The notes under the pieces: model-generated
What the model was told of the DNA's origin: nothing
Seen by the model: only the letters and a program-made list of their open reading frames with translations
Database searches by the model: none
Position numbers and translations under genes: made by a program
Shown: piece after piece, positions 32,165-40,709 of the stretch
Layout: every line of letters starts with the position of its first letter
How positions within the stretch are numbered: the stretch's first letter is position 1
NCBI GenBank assembly: GCA_964598725.1
Contig: CAZRCW010000002.1
Coordinates: 335,920-399,919 of the forward strand
From: JAGOTP01 sp964598725
Lineage (GTDB): Bacteria; Patescibacteriota; Patescibacteriia; 2-12-FULL-60-25
Direction of reading: 5' to 3'
DNA length: 64,000 bases

Positions 32165-32590
32165 CTAGATGCCGAGGTCACTCAGATCCGAGTCCGTGAC
32201 CAAGCCGGAGTCCCCATGACCCATCGAAGGGGCCTGCTCTGTCTGCTGAGGCTGTTCACTCCCCATCTCACCCATCGCCGTTCCCTTGCGTTCCTGATGT
32301 TCGCGGCGAGCAGATTCTGGTTCGTAGATGCGCATGTTGACGCGAGCATTGGCCTTCGCGCCGACAATTTTGAGCAAAATACGGAGGGCGCGTGCCGTTT
32401 GGCCATCGCGACCGATCACGTAGCCCATATCATCCTGACCGACGCTCAAGGTCAGCAACACTCCACGGTCATCAACCGTGCGTTCGACTTTGACGTTGTC
32501 TGGGTGATTGACGACTGACTTCACGACATACTCAAGGAATTCCTGCTCTACGTGTCGTTCTCCTTCTGTTTGCTGTACATCCATGTCCAT
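32165..32590 (-). CDS. khpA: KH-domain RNA-binding protein KhpA
   Basis: A 141-aa protein starting at the ATG at 32590 (MDMDVQQTEGERH). Residues ~15-90 form a type II KH domain with the GxxG-type loop IGRDGQTARALRILL; the tail is Gln/Ser/Asp-rich. KhpA-type proteins bind RNA and, often with Jag/KhpB, influence ribosome assembly and cell-size control. The gene is usually beside rpsP and trmD, as here, although it is divergent from rpsP. The tail is longer than in classical ~80-aa KhpA. Confidence 0.85.
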   Translation of the reverse strand: MDMDVQQTEGERHVEQEFLEYVVKSVVNHPDNVKVERTVDDRGVLLTLSVGQDDMGYVIGRDGQTARALRILLKIVGAKANARVNMRIYEPESARREHQERKGTAMGEMGSEQPQQTEQAPSMGHGDSGLVTDSDLSDLGI

Positions 32591-32717
32591 AGCAATGGCT
32601 TTTATAACCTCCAAAAGGTGGAGGTGGCTAAATGATCAGCCCCTCAGGGGGATGGAGAAACGATAGCATGGGGGTTGGGGGCGCTCAAGCAGCTGACTAT
32701 TTGCGCTTGGCCGGACC

Positions 32718-32746
32718 TTGACGGAGGGGCCATGAAAGGCTATTCT
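32718..32746 (+). promoter_or_regulatory. rpsP promoter, leaderless
   Basis: TTGACG (32718-32723), 17 bases, TATTCT (32741-32746), then 7 bases to the ATG. Transcription would start at or within a base or two of the start codon. Confidence 0.7.
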
Positions 32747-32753
32747 TGGCGCC

Positions 32754-33062
32754 ATGTTAACGATCCGCCTTACCCGTGTCGGGAAAAAGAAGCAGCCATC
32801 CTATCGCTTCATCGTGTCTGAAAAGGCTCGTGATCCATGGGGCAAGGCGCTCGAACTCCTCGGGACCTACAACCCTTTGACCAATCCAGCGACGATTAAG
32901 CTCGAAAAAGAGCGTATCAGCTACTGGATTTCCAAAGGTGCTCAGTGCTCTGAAACCGTCTGGAACCTGTTCGTTGATCAGGGACTCGTTGAAGGCGCCA
33001 AAAAGCGCGTCAACACCATGAAGAAGCGTCACGCTGAGCGTCTCGCAAAGAAAGCCACGTAA
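32754..33062 (+). CDS. rpsP: 30S ribosomal protein bS16
   Basis: A 102-aa bS16 protein: the N-terminal MLTIRLTRVGKKKQPSYRFI and then LGTYNPLTNPATIKLEKERI are the family signature, with a basic C-terminal tail (KRVNTMKKRHAERLAKKAT). It binds 16S rRNA in the body of the 30S subunit. A 7-base gap between -10 and ATG and the absence of an SD imply a leaderless mRNA, notable for an abundant ribosomal protein. A strong terminator follows. Confidence 0.97.
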   Translation: MLTIRLTRVGKKKQPSYRFIVSEKARDPWGKALELLGTYNPLTNPATIKLEKERISYWISKGAQCSETVWNLFVDQGLVEGAKKRVNTMKKRHAERLAKKAT

Positions 33063-33078
33063 ACCCATCAAATACGCT

Positions 33079-33107
33079 TCAAAACAGCCTCTTCGGAGGC
33101 TGTTTTG
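33079..33107 (+). terminator. rpsP terminator
   Basis: AAAACAGCCTC-TTCG-GAGGCTGTTTTG. The promoter of the next gene begins at the next base. Confidence 0.9.
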
Positions 33108-33136
33108 TTGACTAAATAACGTTTTTCATGTAATTT
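33108..33136 (+). promoter_or_regulatory. Promoter of the 33218 gene
   Basis: TTGACT (33108-33113), 17 bases, TAATTT (33131-33136), directly behind the rpsP terminator. Confidence 0.65.
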
Positions 33137-33217
33137 AAAGGGTTCTTTTGCCTTTTATCGGCCTAAGAACGCCCCTACGCACTCACATGACGCGCTTCGC
33201 GTCCAGAAAGGCTCGCC

Positions 33218-33616
33218 GTGCTTCTGTTCCAAGCCTTGTTTCACCTGAACACAGTCGCGAAAGACGCGCTTCAGGAGGCTCGACGGCGTCGAGCTGTAGT
33301 GACTCTGAGGTTGCAGCGCTTCGCTGTAGAGGTGTCCGTCCTCACTTCGTTCGCGCCCCACCTACACACGTACCGAGAGGAGAAAAGAGCTGCCGCCGCG
33401 AAAGATCCTGTGCCAAATTGGGATCAGAGCAAATACACTCCCTGGACGCCAACAGCCCGCACCGTCTGGCATCACCACCAAAGGCAGCTTCTAGAAGTCA
33501 TGAGTCCTGGCTACCTCACCCAGACGGCGGCTGACGGTACGATCACCATCGTGCTCGAATGTCGCGGAGAGCTCTACGAGTTCCACTACATGGCCGATGG
33601 CACGCCGCTGCCCTAG
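33218..33616 (+). CDS. Hypothetical protein, 132 aa (accessory class)
   Basis: GTG at 33218, with AAAGG 7-8 bases upstream, is the best-supported start in this frame; a later internal start cannot be excluded. The C-terminal ~65 residues look most protein-like (WDQSKYTPWTPTARTVWHH, then LECRGELYEFHYMADGTPLP). No family recognised. TAG stop, G+C-rich. An overlapping frame (33187-33534) is Arg/Ser-rich low-complexity and is less likely. Confidence 0.5.
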   Translation: MLLFQALFHLNTVAKDALQEARRRRAVVTLRLQRFAVEVSVLTSFAPHLHTYREEKRAAAAKDPVPNWDQSKYTPWTPTARTVWHHHQRQLLEVMSPGYLTQTAADGTITIVLECRGELYEFHYMADGTPLP

Positions 33617-33726
33617 CGCGCCCCAACCCAACCTCGCGGAGTACCAAGAACTGTTCTTCGTACTCCGCGCCCCGCCGATACCGCTGAATTCATTCGGCGT
33701 TCCTTCGGGGAGACACAAACCGCAGC

Positions 33727-35952
33727 CTAGGCTGCGGTTTGGTGTTTCAACTTTTCGATGTCTTCGAGTTTGACCGACAGAAGCTGTGAAACCCCATCTC
33801 CACCCATGGTGACTCCGTAGAGTACATTTGCTTGAGCCATCGTGGCACGATTATGCGTGATCACCACGAACTGCGTTTTGTCGGCGAGTGAGGCAACGAT
33901 TTCAGCGAACTTACGTGAGTTCGATTCATCCAAGGCGGCATCGACCTCATCCAAAACGACGAACGGTGAAGGGTTGGTCGCCATGATTGCGCAGATAAGG
34001 GCAATTGAAGTAAGCGCACGTTCACCGCCGGAGAGCAGCGAAATTGATTTGAACGTTTTGCCTGGGGGTGTAACTTGGATATCGATCCCAACGATCTGCT
34101 CCCCAAGCTCGTCTTCGCCGACAGCATTCCCCTGCTCGTCGACCTCCGGCTCCGACTGTACTTCGATCAACTTCGCATCGCCTCCTCCAAAGAGTGTTTT
34201 GAAAAACTTCCCAAACTCCCGATTGAGATCAGCGAATGCAGTCTTGCTTCGTTCTTGAATCGTTTGATCCAGCTCTTTCACCACCGTTTCAAGCGCGCTC
34301 AAACCAGCTCGCACATCTTCTGCCTGTTGCGAAAGGAAGGTGTGACGCTCCTTCGTCTCAGCATGTTCTTTCACGACTTCTGGATCGATGCCACCAATCC
34401 ATTCAAGTTGTGAACGTAACCGTTGCAAACGCGATCCCATGTCCGGCGCAGCTACATTACTTGCAGCTTGTTCGGCTAACGTTTCGAGCTCTGCTTCGAG
34501 CGCTGGTGCTTGGTTGCGTAAGTCTTGGAGGAAGCCTTCACGACGCGTCTCGAAGCGTGCCAATTCAACGGCTGCATCCGAGGCTGTTCGCTCTACCCCA
34601 TGTACTTCTTGGCGTTTTGAAGTGAGCTTGCGTTGTAATTCAAACAGATGCGAGCGCTGATCGCGATCACGTTGGTTCCAGGTATCTAATTCACGTTCGC
34701 TCGCACGGACCTTTTCTGTAATCAACTCAAGCGCTTGATGCAACGCCAGCGCCTCGGCTTCAATTTCTGGTTGAACGGTTGAAACTTGTTCTGGTTCGGG
34801 AGCAGGACGTTGAAGCTTTCCAACCAACCCATCACCCACTGATTGCAGCTCTTGAACAAGCTGACGGATCAACGCGAGGTCAGGTGTAGACGCCTGAACA
34901 GCCTGAGATAAAGCGGTATGCTTTGCACGTAGTTCCTCGATCCCCTCGATGATCTTTGAAAGCGGCAGTGGCGACCAGGGTTTCTCAGCACGAACAGCGG
35001 CGACCGCTCGCTTCGTTTCGAGCTTCAATTGCTCCTCACGAACATGACCACGCTCACGGTTCAGCTCATCCAACTTCTTGCGGATTTCCTGGAAACCTTC
35101 GTTCACCGGAACGTCCTTCTCCATCCGCTCAAGCTCAGACTGGAGCGCCTGAGCTTCTTTTTCTCGGTCCTCGATCTCACGTTTCGCCTTATCCATCTTC
35201 TCGGCGGCCGATTGCCAGCCACGACGAATCTCCGCCCACTGGCGGCCGTAATGCTGGCGTTCGAGGGATCGGAGCTCCTGTTCGACCCCTTCGCGCTCCT
35301 GGAGGCGTTTTACCTGCTTCTCAAGCGATGCTAAGCGCGGACCGAGTTCCTGCAAGAGCAGATCGGTCTGAGCCAGGTGCTCTTTTGAGGCCGTGATCTT
35401 ATTCCAAGCCGAATTTCGCTTTAATTGGAAAGGCTTTAACCCAAAAGCTTCATCAAAAAACTCCTTGCGTTCGGCTGGACCCGCCACCAACACCTGGTCG
35501 ACCATCCCCTGCCCGATCACGCTATAGGTGCGCTGCCCGATACCACATTGGGCCAAAAGGAGCTGTACATCCTGCAGACGAGCCCCCTCACGGTTGATTT
35601 CGTACTCGGACTGACCATCCCGGTATAACCGGCGGGTTACGGCGATTTCGCTCAGCCCAAGCTCCGGCTTATCATCGTTTTCAAGCACCATGGTCACCTC
35701 GCAGAAACCAGACTTCCCGCGCTTCTCAGACCCAGCAAAAATCACGTCTTCGCCCCGTTTTCCACGTAAAAGCTTCATGCTTTGCTCGCCCATGACCCAA
35801 CGCAAACCGTCGGCTACGTTGGACTTTCCGGAGCCGTTTGGGCCGACCACGGCCGTCACCCCTCGTCTGCCTGAGGCATCTAAAACGAACTCTAAAGCCG
35901 TCTTTTGGGCGAAGGTTTTGAAGCCTTGAAGCTCCAGCCGCTTGAGGTACAT
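33727..35952 (-). CDS. smc: Shortened SMC-type chromosome segregation ATPase
   Basis: A 741-aa protein; canonical bacterial SMC is about 1150-1200 aa. The head is complete: Walker A GPNGSGKSNVADGLRWVMGE (~38-57), Q-loop region, signature LLSGGERALTSIAL (~643) and Walker B FVVLDEVDAALDESN (~670), then the D- and H-loop VVITHNRA. Between the heads are ~450 residues of coiled coil, with a Pro-rich break (KLQRPAPEPEQVSTVQPEI) where the hinge would be and no glycine-rich hinge domain visible. It should compact and segregate DNA. Divergent from rbfA with overlapping -10 boxes. Confidence 0.93.
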   Translation of the reverse strand: MYLKRLELQGFKTFAQKTALEFVLDASGRRGVTAVVGPNGSGKSNVADGLRWVMGEQSMKLLRGKRGEDVIFAGSEKRGKSGFCEVTMVLENDDKPELGLSEIAVTRRLYRDGQSEYEINREGARLQDVQLLLAQCGIGQRTYSVIGQGMVDQVLVAGPAERKEFFDEAFGLKPFQLKRNSAWNKITASKEHLAQTDLLLQELGPRLASLEKQVKRLQEREGVEQELRSLERQHYGRQWAEIRRGWQSAAEKMDKAKREIEDREKEAQALQSELERMEKDVPVNEGFQEIRKKLDELNRERGHVREEQLKLETKRAVAAVRAEKPWSPLPLSKIIEGIEELRAKHTALSQAVQASTPDLALIRQLVQELQSVGDGLVGKLQRPAPEPEQVSTVQPEIEAEALALHQALELITEKVRASERELDTWNQRDRDQRSHLFELQRKLTSKRQEVHGVERTASDAAVELARFETRREGFLQDLRNQAPALEAELETLAEQAASNVAAPDMGSRLQRLRSQLEWIGGIDPEVVKEHAETKERHTFLSQQAEDVRAGLSALETVVKELDQTIQERSKTAFADLNREFGKFFKTLFGGGDAKLIEVQSEPEVDEQGNAVGEDELGEQIVGIDIQVTPPGKTFKSISLLSGGERALTSIALICAIMATNPSPFVVLDEVDAALDESNSRKFAEIVASLADKTQFVVITHNRATMAQANVLYGVTMGGDGVSQLLSVKLEDIEKLKHQTAA

Positions 35953-35958
35953 ACGCCG

Positions 35959-35966
35959 ACTATACT
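35959..35966. promoter_or_regulatory. Overlapping divergent -10 boxes of smc and rbfA
   Basis: On + TATACT (35961-35966), 11 bases before the rbfA ATG. On - TATAGT (35964-35959), 6 bases before the smc ATG. The two -10 boxes share four base pairs, so RNA polymerase could open only one at a time. Confidence 0.65.
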
Positions 35967-35977
35967 ACTCTATCGCC

Positions 35978-36322
35978 ATGCCACATACCAAAGACGCCGG
36001 CTTCGAGCATCTGAAGGAGGCTTTTGCCGAACTTCTGACCGAGGTCGAATTCCCCCCAGGCGTCTTCGTGACCGTCCTGGAAGCCAAGATCGCTGCCAAC
36101 TCCGCCCATGCTACTTTCACCCTCTCGGTCTTCCCAGACGGGAAAGATGATGTTGTCTTAGCAACCTTGAACGGCGCGAAGCATGACTTGAAAGATGGTC
36201 TCGCCAAAACGCTGCGTCTGCGCCGCATTCCAGACCTGCACTACAATTTCGATCATACGGAAGCGGAAGCGGCCGTGATTGAAAACGCGATCAACGATTT
36301 GAAGCGAAAAGGGGAACTGTAG
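35978..36322 (+). CDS. rbfA: Ribosome-binding factor A
   Basis: A 114-aa RbfA: KH-like fold with FVTVLEAKIAANSAHATFTL (strands 1-2), an ATLNGAKHDLKDGLAKTLRL helix, and the hallmark RIPDLHYNFDHTEAEAAVIE. It matures the 30S subunit at the 16S 5'-end region. Start ATG at 35978 (MPHTKDAG), near-leaderless. It is followed 16 bases later by a methyltransferase, probably in the same transcript. Confidence 0.9.
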   Translation: MPHTKDAGFEHLKEAFAELLTEVEFPPGVFVTVLEAKIAANSAHATFTLSVFPDGKDDVVLATLNGAKHDLKDGLAKTLRLRRIPDLHYNFDHTEAEAAVIENAINDLKRKGEL

Positions 36323-36338
36323 AACTGATTGATCCTGT

Positions 36339-36950
36339 ATGACGATTCCGGCAAATGCTAAGCAACTGACCGTTGAATCTTACAATCAGCATGCTGCTGT
36401 ATTAGCCGAACGATACGATAAGCTTGATCGTCGTGCAGACATAGATCGAATCTTTGAATCACTCACAAAGCCAAAGCCTTTCGTGTTTGAAATTGGCTGT
36501 GGGAGCGGAAGAGACGCAAAAGAGTTTCTTAAGCGAACACCCAACTACATGGGTCTCGATATCTCTGAAGCGTTACTTACTATCGCTCGAAAAAACATCC
36601 CGGAAACAACCTTTGTTCACGGCGACATTGAAACGTTCGCATTACCAACGGACATTGATCTCGCCTACAGCTCTGCGTCTCTTCTACATATAGACAAAGA
36701 AGCGTTGCGCTCTGTTTTAAAAAGACTATACGAGAAGTTAACACTCAACGGACTTATTTACCTTTCACTGAAAGAGGCTACTGAATACCGAGAAGAGATA
36801 CAGGTCGATGCCTTCGGCACGCGCATCTTCTATCACTATTCCCTTCAAGACATCGAAGAGCTGAGCTCTGAATTTAAAATCTTGAAACTACAACACTACA
36901 AGCATGAGCGCGATCTTATCTGGCTGGAAGTCTTATTGCAGAAGACATAG
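36339..36950 (+). CDS. Class I SAM-dependent methyltransferase
   Basis: A 203-aa protein with motif I VFEIGCGSGRDAKEFL (~48-63), motif II YMGLDISEALL and the post-I acidic region VHGDIETFALP, then an AYSSASLLHID segment resembling UbiE/COQ5-type methyltransferases. The acceptor is unknown. It lies between rbfA and a 2OG-oxygenase-like gene with short gaps and is probably co-transcribed. Its A+T-rich codon use resembles the core genes. Confidence 0.85.
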   Translation: MTIPANAKQLTVESYNQHAAVLAERYDKLDRRADIDRIFESLTKPKPFVFEIGCGSGRDAKEFLKRTPNYMGLDISEALLTIARKNIPETTFVHGDIETFALPTDIDLAYSSASLLHIDKEALRSVLKRLYEKLTLNGLIYLSLKEATEYREEIQVDAFGTRIFYHYSLQDIEELSSEFKILKLQHYKHERDLIWLEVLLQKT

Positions 36951-36965
36951 TCTATTCCTGTCTCT

Positions 36966-37775
36966 ATGCCAACCACCTACCAAGCGCTTGTTGATGACCT
37001 GAATGCACAGTCGTTCCACAAGGTCCCACTCACCTGCACCCGTGAACAGATTGAAGAAGCGGTCGATGCCTTTTTCAAGTTCATGGATTTACCAGAGGAG
37101 GTGAAGCGTGACTATTCTTTTAAAGTGGAAGGTGACGATGGCTTCTCGATGGAGGTTGGCTACTGGACCCGTTCCCGTGAAACCGGTAGTCCGGATAATC
37201 GCGGTTACTTTCAGTATGCACCCGTTGGCGATGAAACCTTCCGCAAAACCGGTCAACAACAGCCAGAGCTGATTGAGTTCCTCGATAAAGCCAAGGTCGT
37301 GTACGACTCGGTTATTCAAACGCTCGAAGAAACTGCCCAGGTTATTGATGCGGTTCATCCAGGGATCCACGAAGCAACGTTCAATCCCGGTGCGGGCCGT
37401 GTTATTCGTGCGCCACTCCGCTTTTTAGGCTATCCAACTACTGATCCAGGAGACTTTCTGGCGACCGGACATTACGACAAAGGCGCCTTCACACTCGCGG
37501 TTGCGGAAAGTGCGCCGGGATTACGCATTGGAAAAACACCGGAGACCGTAAAAGAAATTGTTCATGAACCAGGACATGGGTTATTTTTCCCCGGTATTCA
37601 ACTCGCCCACTTCACGAACGAAACCTTCGCCCCAAGCTGGCACGATGTCGTGCAAAAAGATCAGGATGCCTATAAAAAGAGTTATGCACGTTGGGCCGTC
37701 GTACTCTTCAACGGTGCTTGGTACGGCAAACCAACCACTTGGGATGATCGTCATACACCCCAAACCTACACCTAA
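36966..37775 (+). CDS. Fe(II)/2-oxoglutarate oxygenase, isopenicillin-N-synthase-like
   Basis: A 269-aa protein. The HxD iron motif is in TGHYDKGAFTLAVAESAPGL, and the distal His is in FAPSWHDVV, spaced as in the IPNS-like family. The usual R-x-S that binds the 2OG carboxylate reads R-W-A in SYARWAVVLF, so the Ser is replaced. The family's DIOX-N-like front half is present (FHKVPLTCTREQIEEAVDAF). It may oxidise a small molecule or a peptide; no pathway partner is visible except the methyltransferase 16 bases upstream. Confidence 0.75.
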   Translation: MPTTYQALVDDLNAQSFHKVPLTCTREQIEEAVDAFFKFMDLPEEVKRDYSFKVEGDDGFSMEVGYWTRSRETGSPDNRGYFQYAPVGDETFRKTGQQQPELIEFLDKAKVVYDSVIQTLEETAQVIDAVHPGIHEATFNPGAGRVIRAPLRFLGYPTTDPGDFLATGHYDKGAFTLAVAESAPGLRIGKTPETVKEIVHEPGHGLFFPGIQLAHFTNETFAPSWHDVVQKDQDAYKKSYARWAVVLFNGAWYGKPTTWDDRHTPQTYT

Positions 37776-37790
37776 CACAGGAACCAAATA

Positions 37791-37853
37791 TTGACAGAGC
37801 GCGCACGCGTTCTTACCATATTGATCCCCAATTCGGGGATCTTCCTGTTTTTT
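37791..37853 (+). promoter_or_regulatory. Promoter embedded in a terminator
   Basis: TTGACA (37791-37796), 17 bases, TACCAT (37814-37819) for the 37935 gene. Its predicted start falls inside the hairpin GATCCCC-AATT-CGGGGATC (37823-37841) plus T-run, which terminates the upstream oxygenase transcript. Confidence 0.6.
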
Positions 37854-37934
37854 CATCAGGCCACTGATGGACAAACAGGAGGATGAACATCCGTCTTCCT
37901 CCAAACCCTTGTATCCAACCAGGAGGACCGGATA

Positions 37935-38798
37935 GTGTCACACAAGCAGTTAGATCCCCTCGCCCACGCAGAGCATCGAGATGCCTGCGAAGCCGCTCGA
38001 ACGCTGCGCGACCGATTGGTCGCGCTCGAACGGGGGCAGCCGTCCGTCAGCCACACGGATCGGACCACCCACTCAACGCTACTCGCCGCAGTGCAGAAGC
38101 GCTTCGATGAGGCATACGCCAGTCTGCCTCGATTCGACAGCCCCACCGACGTGTGGCGCTGGGAGGGACTTCGTGACAGCCTGGGCCTCTGGACCAAGCG
38201 GACGATTCACCTCAACCCGCATGAAGCTGACGATCGCGCCTGTGCGCAGCCGACGCTCCATGTCACGTCTGCCTGGTCTACCAATGGCATCCTGGTCCGC
38301 GGTGACGCGAGCCAGGTGAATCTTCTGGAAGAACGACCGCTGCTGCTGGAAGTCCAGCGCGCAATCGCACTCCTGTACGTCATGCGGGAGGCGCTGTGCA
38401 CGCTGACCGGCCTGAAGCCGCCTGAGTTCGACTGCCTGATCTTCGGCAATCATCGAGCTCGTCCATTCGTGCAGAGCCTCTGGCAAGCTGCGCTCACGCA
38501 GCACAGCACGCTCTGGCACCGCGACAACAAGGGAGAGCTGCCTGCGCGCGGTAAGCCCTTCCATGAACTTCCTATGGGAGGTGCGATCTACGTCGGGCCG
38601 CCAACGCCCTTCTGCGACCTGCCTCTCTATAATCCGAACACGGGTGATGCGCTGGAATTGATCGGTACGCTCAATGATCCGCGCAACATGTCCCATCCGC
38701 CTGCGTTCGTGATCGAACTTCGAGAAACGTTGAAGGACGCGGCCTTCACTCAGCCGTTCTATCGCGTGGAGGCGGCTGTCGCCTCTCCCCCTCCCTGA
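37935..38798 (+). CDS. Hypothetical protein, 287 aa (accessory class)
   Basis: GTG at 37935 with AGGAGG 9 bases upstream. It is soluble, with an N-terminal helical region (AHAEHRDACEAARTLRDRL), a central alpha/beta part (LLEVQRAIALLYVMREAL), a short FDCLIFGNHRARPF segment, and a C-terminal AFVIELRETLKDAAF. No catalytic motif or family recognised. It is the largest of the accessory genes. TGA stop; the transcript ends in a nested stem-loop. Confidence 0.7.
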   Translation: MSHKQLDPLAHAEHRDACEAARTLRDRLVALERGQPSVSHTDRTTHSTLLAAVQKRFDEAYASLPRFDSPTDVWRWEGLRDSLGLWTKRTIHLNPHEADDRACAQPTLHVTSAWSTNGILVRGDASQVNLLEERPLLLEVQRAIALLYVMREALCTLTGLKPPEFDCLIFGNHRARPFVQSLWQAALTQHSTLWHRDNKGELPARGKPFHELPMGGAIYVGPPTPFCDLPLYNPNTGDALELIGTLNDPRNMSHPPAFVIELRETLKDAAFTQPFYRVEAAVASPPP

Positions 38799-38819
38799 CT
38801 CACCCTCCGAGTCACCGGC

Positions 38820-38879
38820 GGCTCTCCCCACAAACCGCGCTGTCCTAGCGCCCGTTCGAGAGAGCCTCCTCCCTTTTTT
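38820..38879 (+). terminator. Nested terminator of the 37935 gene
   Basis: Outer arms GGCTCTC / GAGAGCC enclose a GCGC ... GCGC-rich hairpin and are followed by TCCTCCCTTTTTTC. A separate CAGCAGTCGCTGCTG hairpin lies just beyond. Confidence 0.75.
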
Positions 38880-38940
38880 CAGCAGTCGCTGCTGACCAAA
38901 GGCTGGAACCAGCCAAAAGCGCTCAAATAAGCCCTTTCAA

Positions 38941-38969
38941 TTGACAATTCAGGCAAAAATCGCTAAGGT
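38941..38969 (+). promoter_or_regulatory. Promoter of the DHH phosphoesterase gene
   Basis: TTGACA (38941-38946), 17 bases, TAAGGT (38964-38969), 18 bases to the ATG, no SD. Confidence 0.6.
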
Positions 38970-38987
38970 ACGTCATTCATCTCACCC

Positions 38988-39953
38988 ATGTCTTCCCTGC
39001 CTGAATTCACGCGTTTGCGCGCCCTCGTGCAAAACGCTCACCGGGTCCTCCTTATCGCCGACGGCAAGCCCGATGGCGATAGTTTGGGCTCGAGTTCCGG
39101 CTTCCTGAACTGGCTCCGCCGAGAAGGGAAAGCGGCTGAGGCTTACTGTGCGGCCCCGATCCCCCGCTCCTTTTCTTACCTTGATGGCATTCACCTGTTC
39201 CGAAATGATGCAGCCACCTTCACAGAAGATTGGGATTTGATCATCACGTTCGATGCGGGGGATTTGCGTCACTGCGGCGTCGAGCAGTTGCTCCCACAGG
39301 TCAAAAGCAAGTACACACTCGTCAACATCGATCATCACACGACCAACGCACGCTACGGACATCTGAACATCGTGTTCGTTGATGCTTGTTCAACGTGTGA
39401 AGTCGTTTATCGTTTTTTAAACGCCGAAGAAATCCGCTTGGATTCAGCTATCGCAACCTCTCTTCTTACGGGTATTTTGACGGACACGTCTTCGTTCTCG
39501 AACTCAGGAACAACCTTAACCGGAATCGAGGCCGGTTCCGCTTTGACGGCTGCGGGCGCCCGTATGAATGAGATTTATCATCATCTTCTCCAAAATAAGA
39601 CGATTGATGGTCTACGTCTTTGGGGACTCGCGCTGTCACGTCTGCGCATCAACAAAAAGTACAACGTCGCGACCACCTATTTCTTTGCGAAAGACTTGGA
39701 AGGAGCACCCGAGGAAGCGGTCGAAGGGGTTTCGAACTTCTTGAATGCCAGCTGCGGTGAGGCCGAGACAATGCTGGTGTTGCGCGAGCTTCCAGATGGG
39801 CAAATCAAAGGCTCGATGCGCAGCGCAACCCGCGATATTTCAAAAGTCGCCAAACTGTTAGGTGGCGGTGGGCACAAGAAAGCGGCTGGCTTCACGATCA
39901 AAGGCCGATTGGAAGAAACGGCCGGTGGAGTCAGGGTGATCGTAAAGGAATGA
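38988..39953 (+). CDS. DHH/DHHA1 phosphoesterase, NrnA-like
   Basis: A 321-aa protein with the N-terminal DHH domain: LIADGKPDGDSLGSSSG (metal-binding DxD), TFDAGDLRHCG, VNIDHHTTNARYG (the DHH motif) and an SSFSN segment. The C-terminal DHHA1 domain carries LLGGGGHKKAAGFTIKG. NrnA-type enzymes hydrolyse nanoRNA, c-di-AMP-derived pApA or pAp; which substrate cannot be told. Monocistronic, SD-less. Confidence 0.9.
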   Translation: MSSLPEFTRLRALVQNAHRVLLIADGKPDGDSLGSSSGFLNWLRREGKAAEAYCAAPIPRSFSYLDGIHLFRNDAATFTEDWDLIITFDAGDLRHCGVEQLLPQVKSKYTLVNIDHHTTNARYGHLNIVFVDACSTCEVVYRFLNAEEIRLDSAIATSLLTGILTDTSSFSNSGTTLTGIEAGSALTAAGARMNEIYHHLLQNKTIDGLRLWGLALSRLRINKKYNVATTYFFAKDLEGAPEEAVEGVSNFLNASCGEAETMLVLRELPDGQIKGSMRSATRDISKVAKLLGGGGHKKAAGFTIKGRLEETAGGVRVIVKE

Positions 39954-40031
39954 TCGACGCGAGGCGTGACTTCATTAGCACTCTCAATATTTGACTGCTA
40001 ATTTTAGATTGGTATACTAGACCAACATCCT

Positions 40032-40661
40032 ATGGCAAACCCTTACACGTTGAGCAATATCACGACCAACAATTATTTGATTCCAACGGTGATCGAAAAA
40101 ACGTCGATGGGTGAACGGGCTTACGACATTTATTCGCGTTTGTTGAAAGACCGCATTATTTTGCTTGGTTCCGAGATCAACGATGATGTGGCTAACGTCG
40201 TTGTCGCTCAGTTGCTCTTCCTCGAAAGCCAAGATACGGACAAGGACATCAAACTTTATATCAACTCCCCAGGTGGTTCGGTGACCGCTGGTCTGGCCAT
40301 TTACGACGCCATGCAGTATGTGAAACCAGACGTTTCCACCATCTGTATCGGCATGGCCGCTTCGATGGGGGCCGTCTTGCTGGCGGGCGGTACAGACAAA
40401 AAGCGCTTTGCTCTGCCGAACTCCGAGATCATGATCCACCAGGTCCTCGGTGGATTCCAGGGCCAAGCGACCGATATCAAAATCCACACCGAACGTATCC
40501 TGAAAACCAAAGAACAGCTCAACAAACTTTTGTCGCAACACACCGGCAAGCCACTCAAAACGGTTGAACAAGATACGGAGCGCGACAACTTCATGAGCGC
40601 GCAAGAAGCGATGAAGTACGGCTTAATCGACAAAGTTATCACTCACACATCCGGGAGCTAA
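40032..40661 (+). CDS. clpP: ATP-dependent Clp protease proteolytic subunit
   Basis: A 209-aa serine peptidase forming the tetradecameric chamber fed by ClpX or ClpA. The catalytic triad is visible: Ser in GMAASMGAVLL (~110), His in IMIHQVLGGF (~135), Asp in TERDNFM (~185). IYINSPGG-type region is LYINSPGGSVTAGLAIYD. TTGACT and TATACT (16-base spacing) lie upstream and the -10 ends 13 bases before the ATG; no SD. No clpX follows. Confidence 0.97.
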   Translation: MANPYTLSNITTNNYLIPTVIEKTSMGERAYDIYSRLLKDRIILLGSEINDDVANVVVAQLLFLESQDTDKDIKLYINSPGGSVTAGLAIYDAMQYVKPDVSTICIGMAASMGAVLLAGGTDKKRFALPNSEIMIHQVLGGFQGQATDIKIHTERILKTKEQLNKLLSQHTGKPLKTVEQDTERDNFMSAQEAMKYGLIDKVITHTSGS

Positions 40662-40709
40662 CTACTCAGACTGGTCGGATGACCCCAAACAGGCATATGC
40701 TATCCGCAT

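Noticed and set aside
33187..33534. Arg/Ser-rich ORF overlapping the 33218 gene
   Set aside because: Low-complexity composition typical of a shifted frame in G+C-rich DNA; the other frame has the better start and a globular end.
38079..38831. 250-aa minus-strand ORF opposite the 37935 gene
   Set aside because: No SD, and Arg-rich shadow composition; the plus frame has AGGAGG, promoter and terminator.
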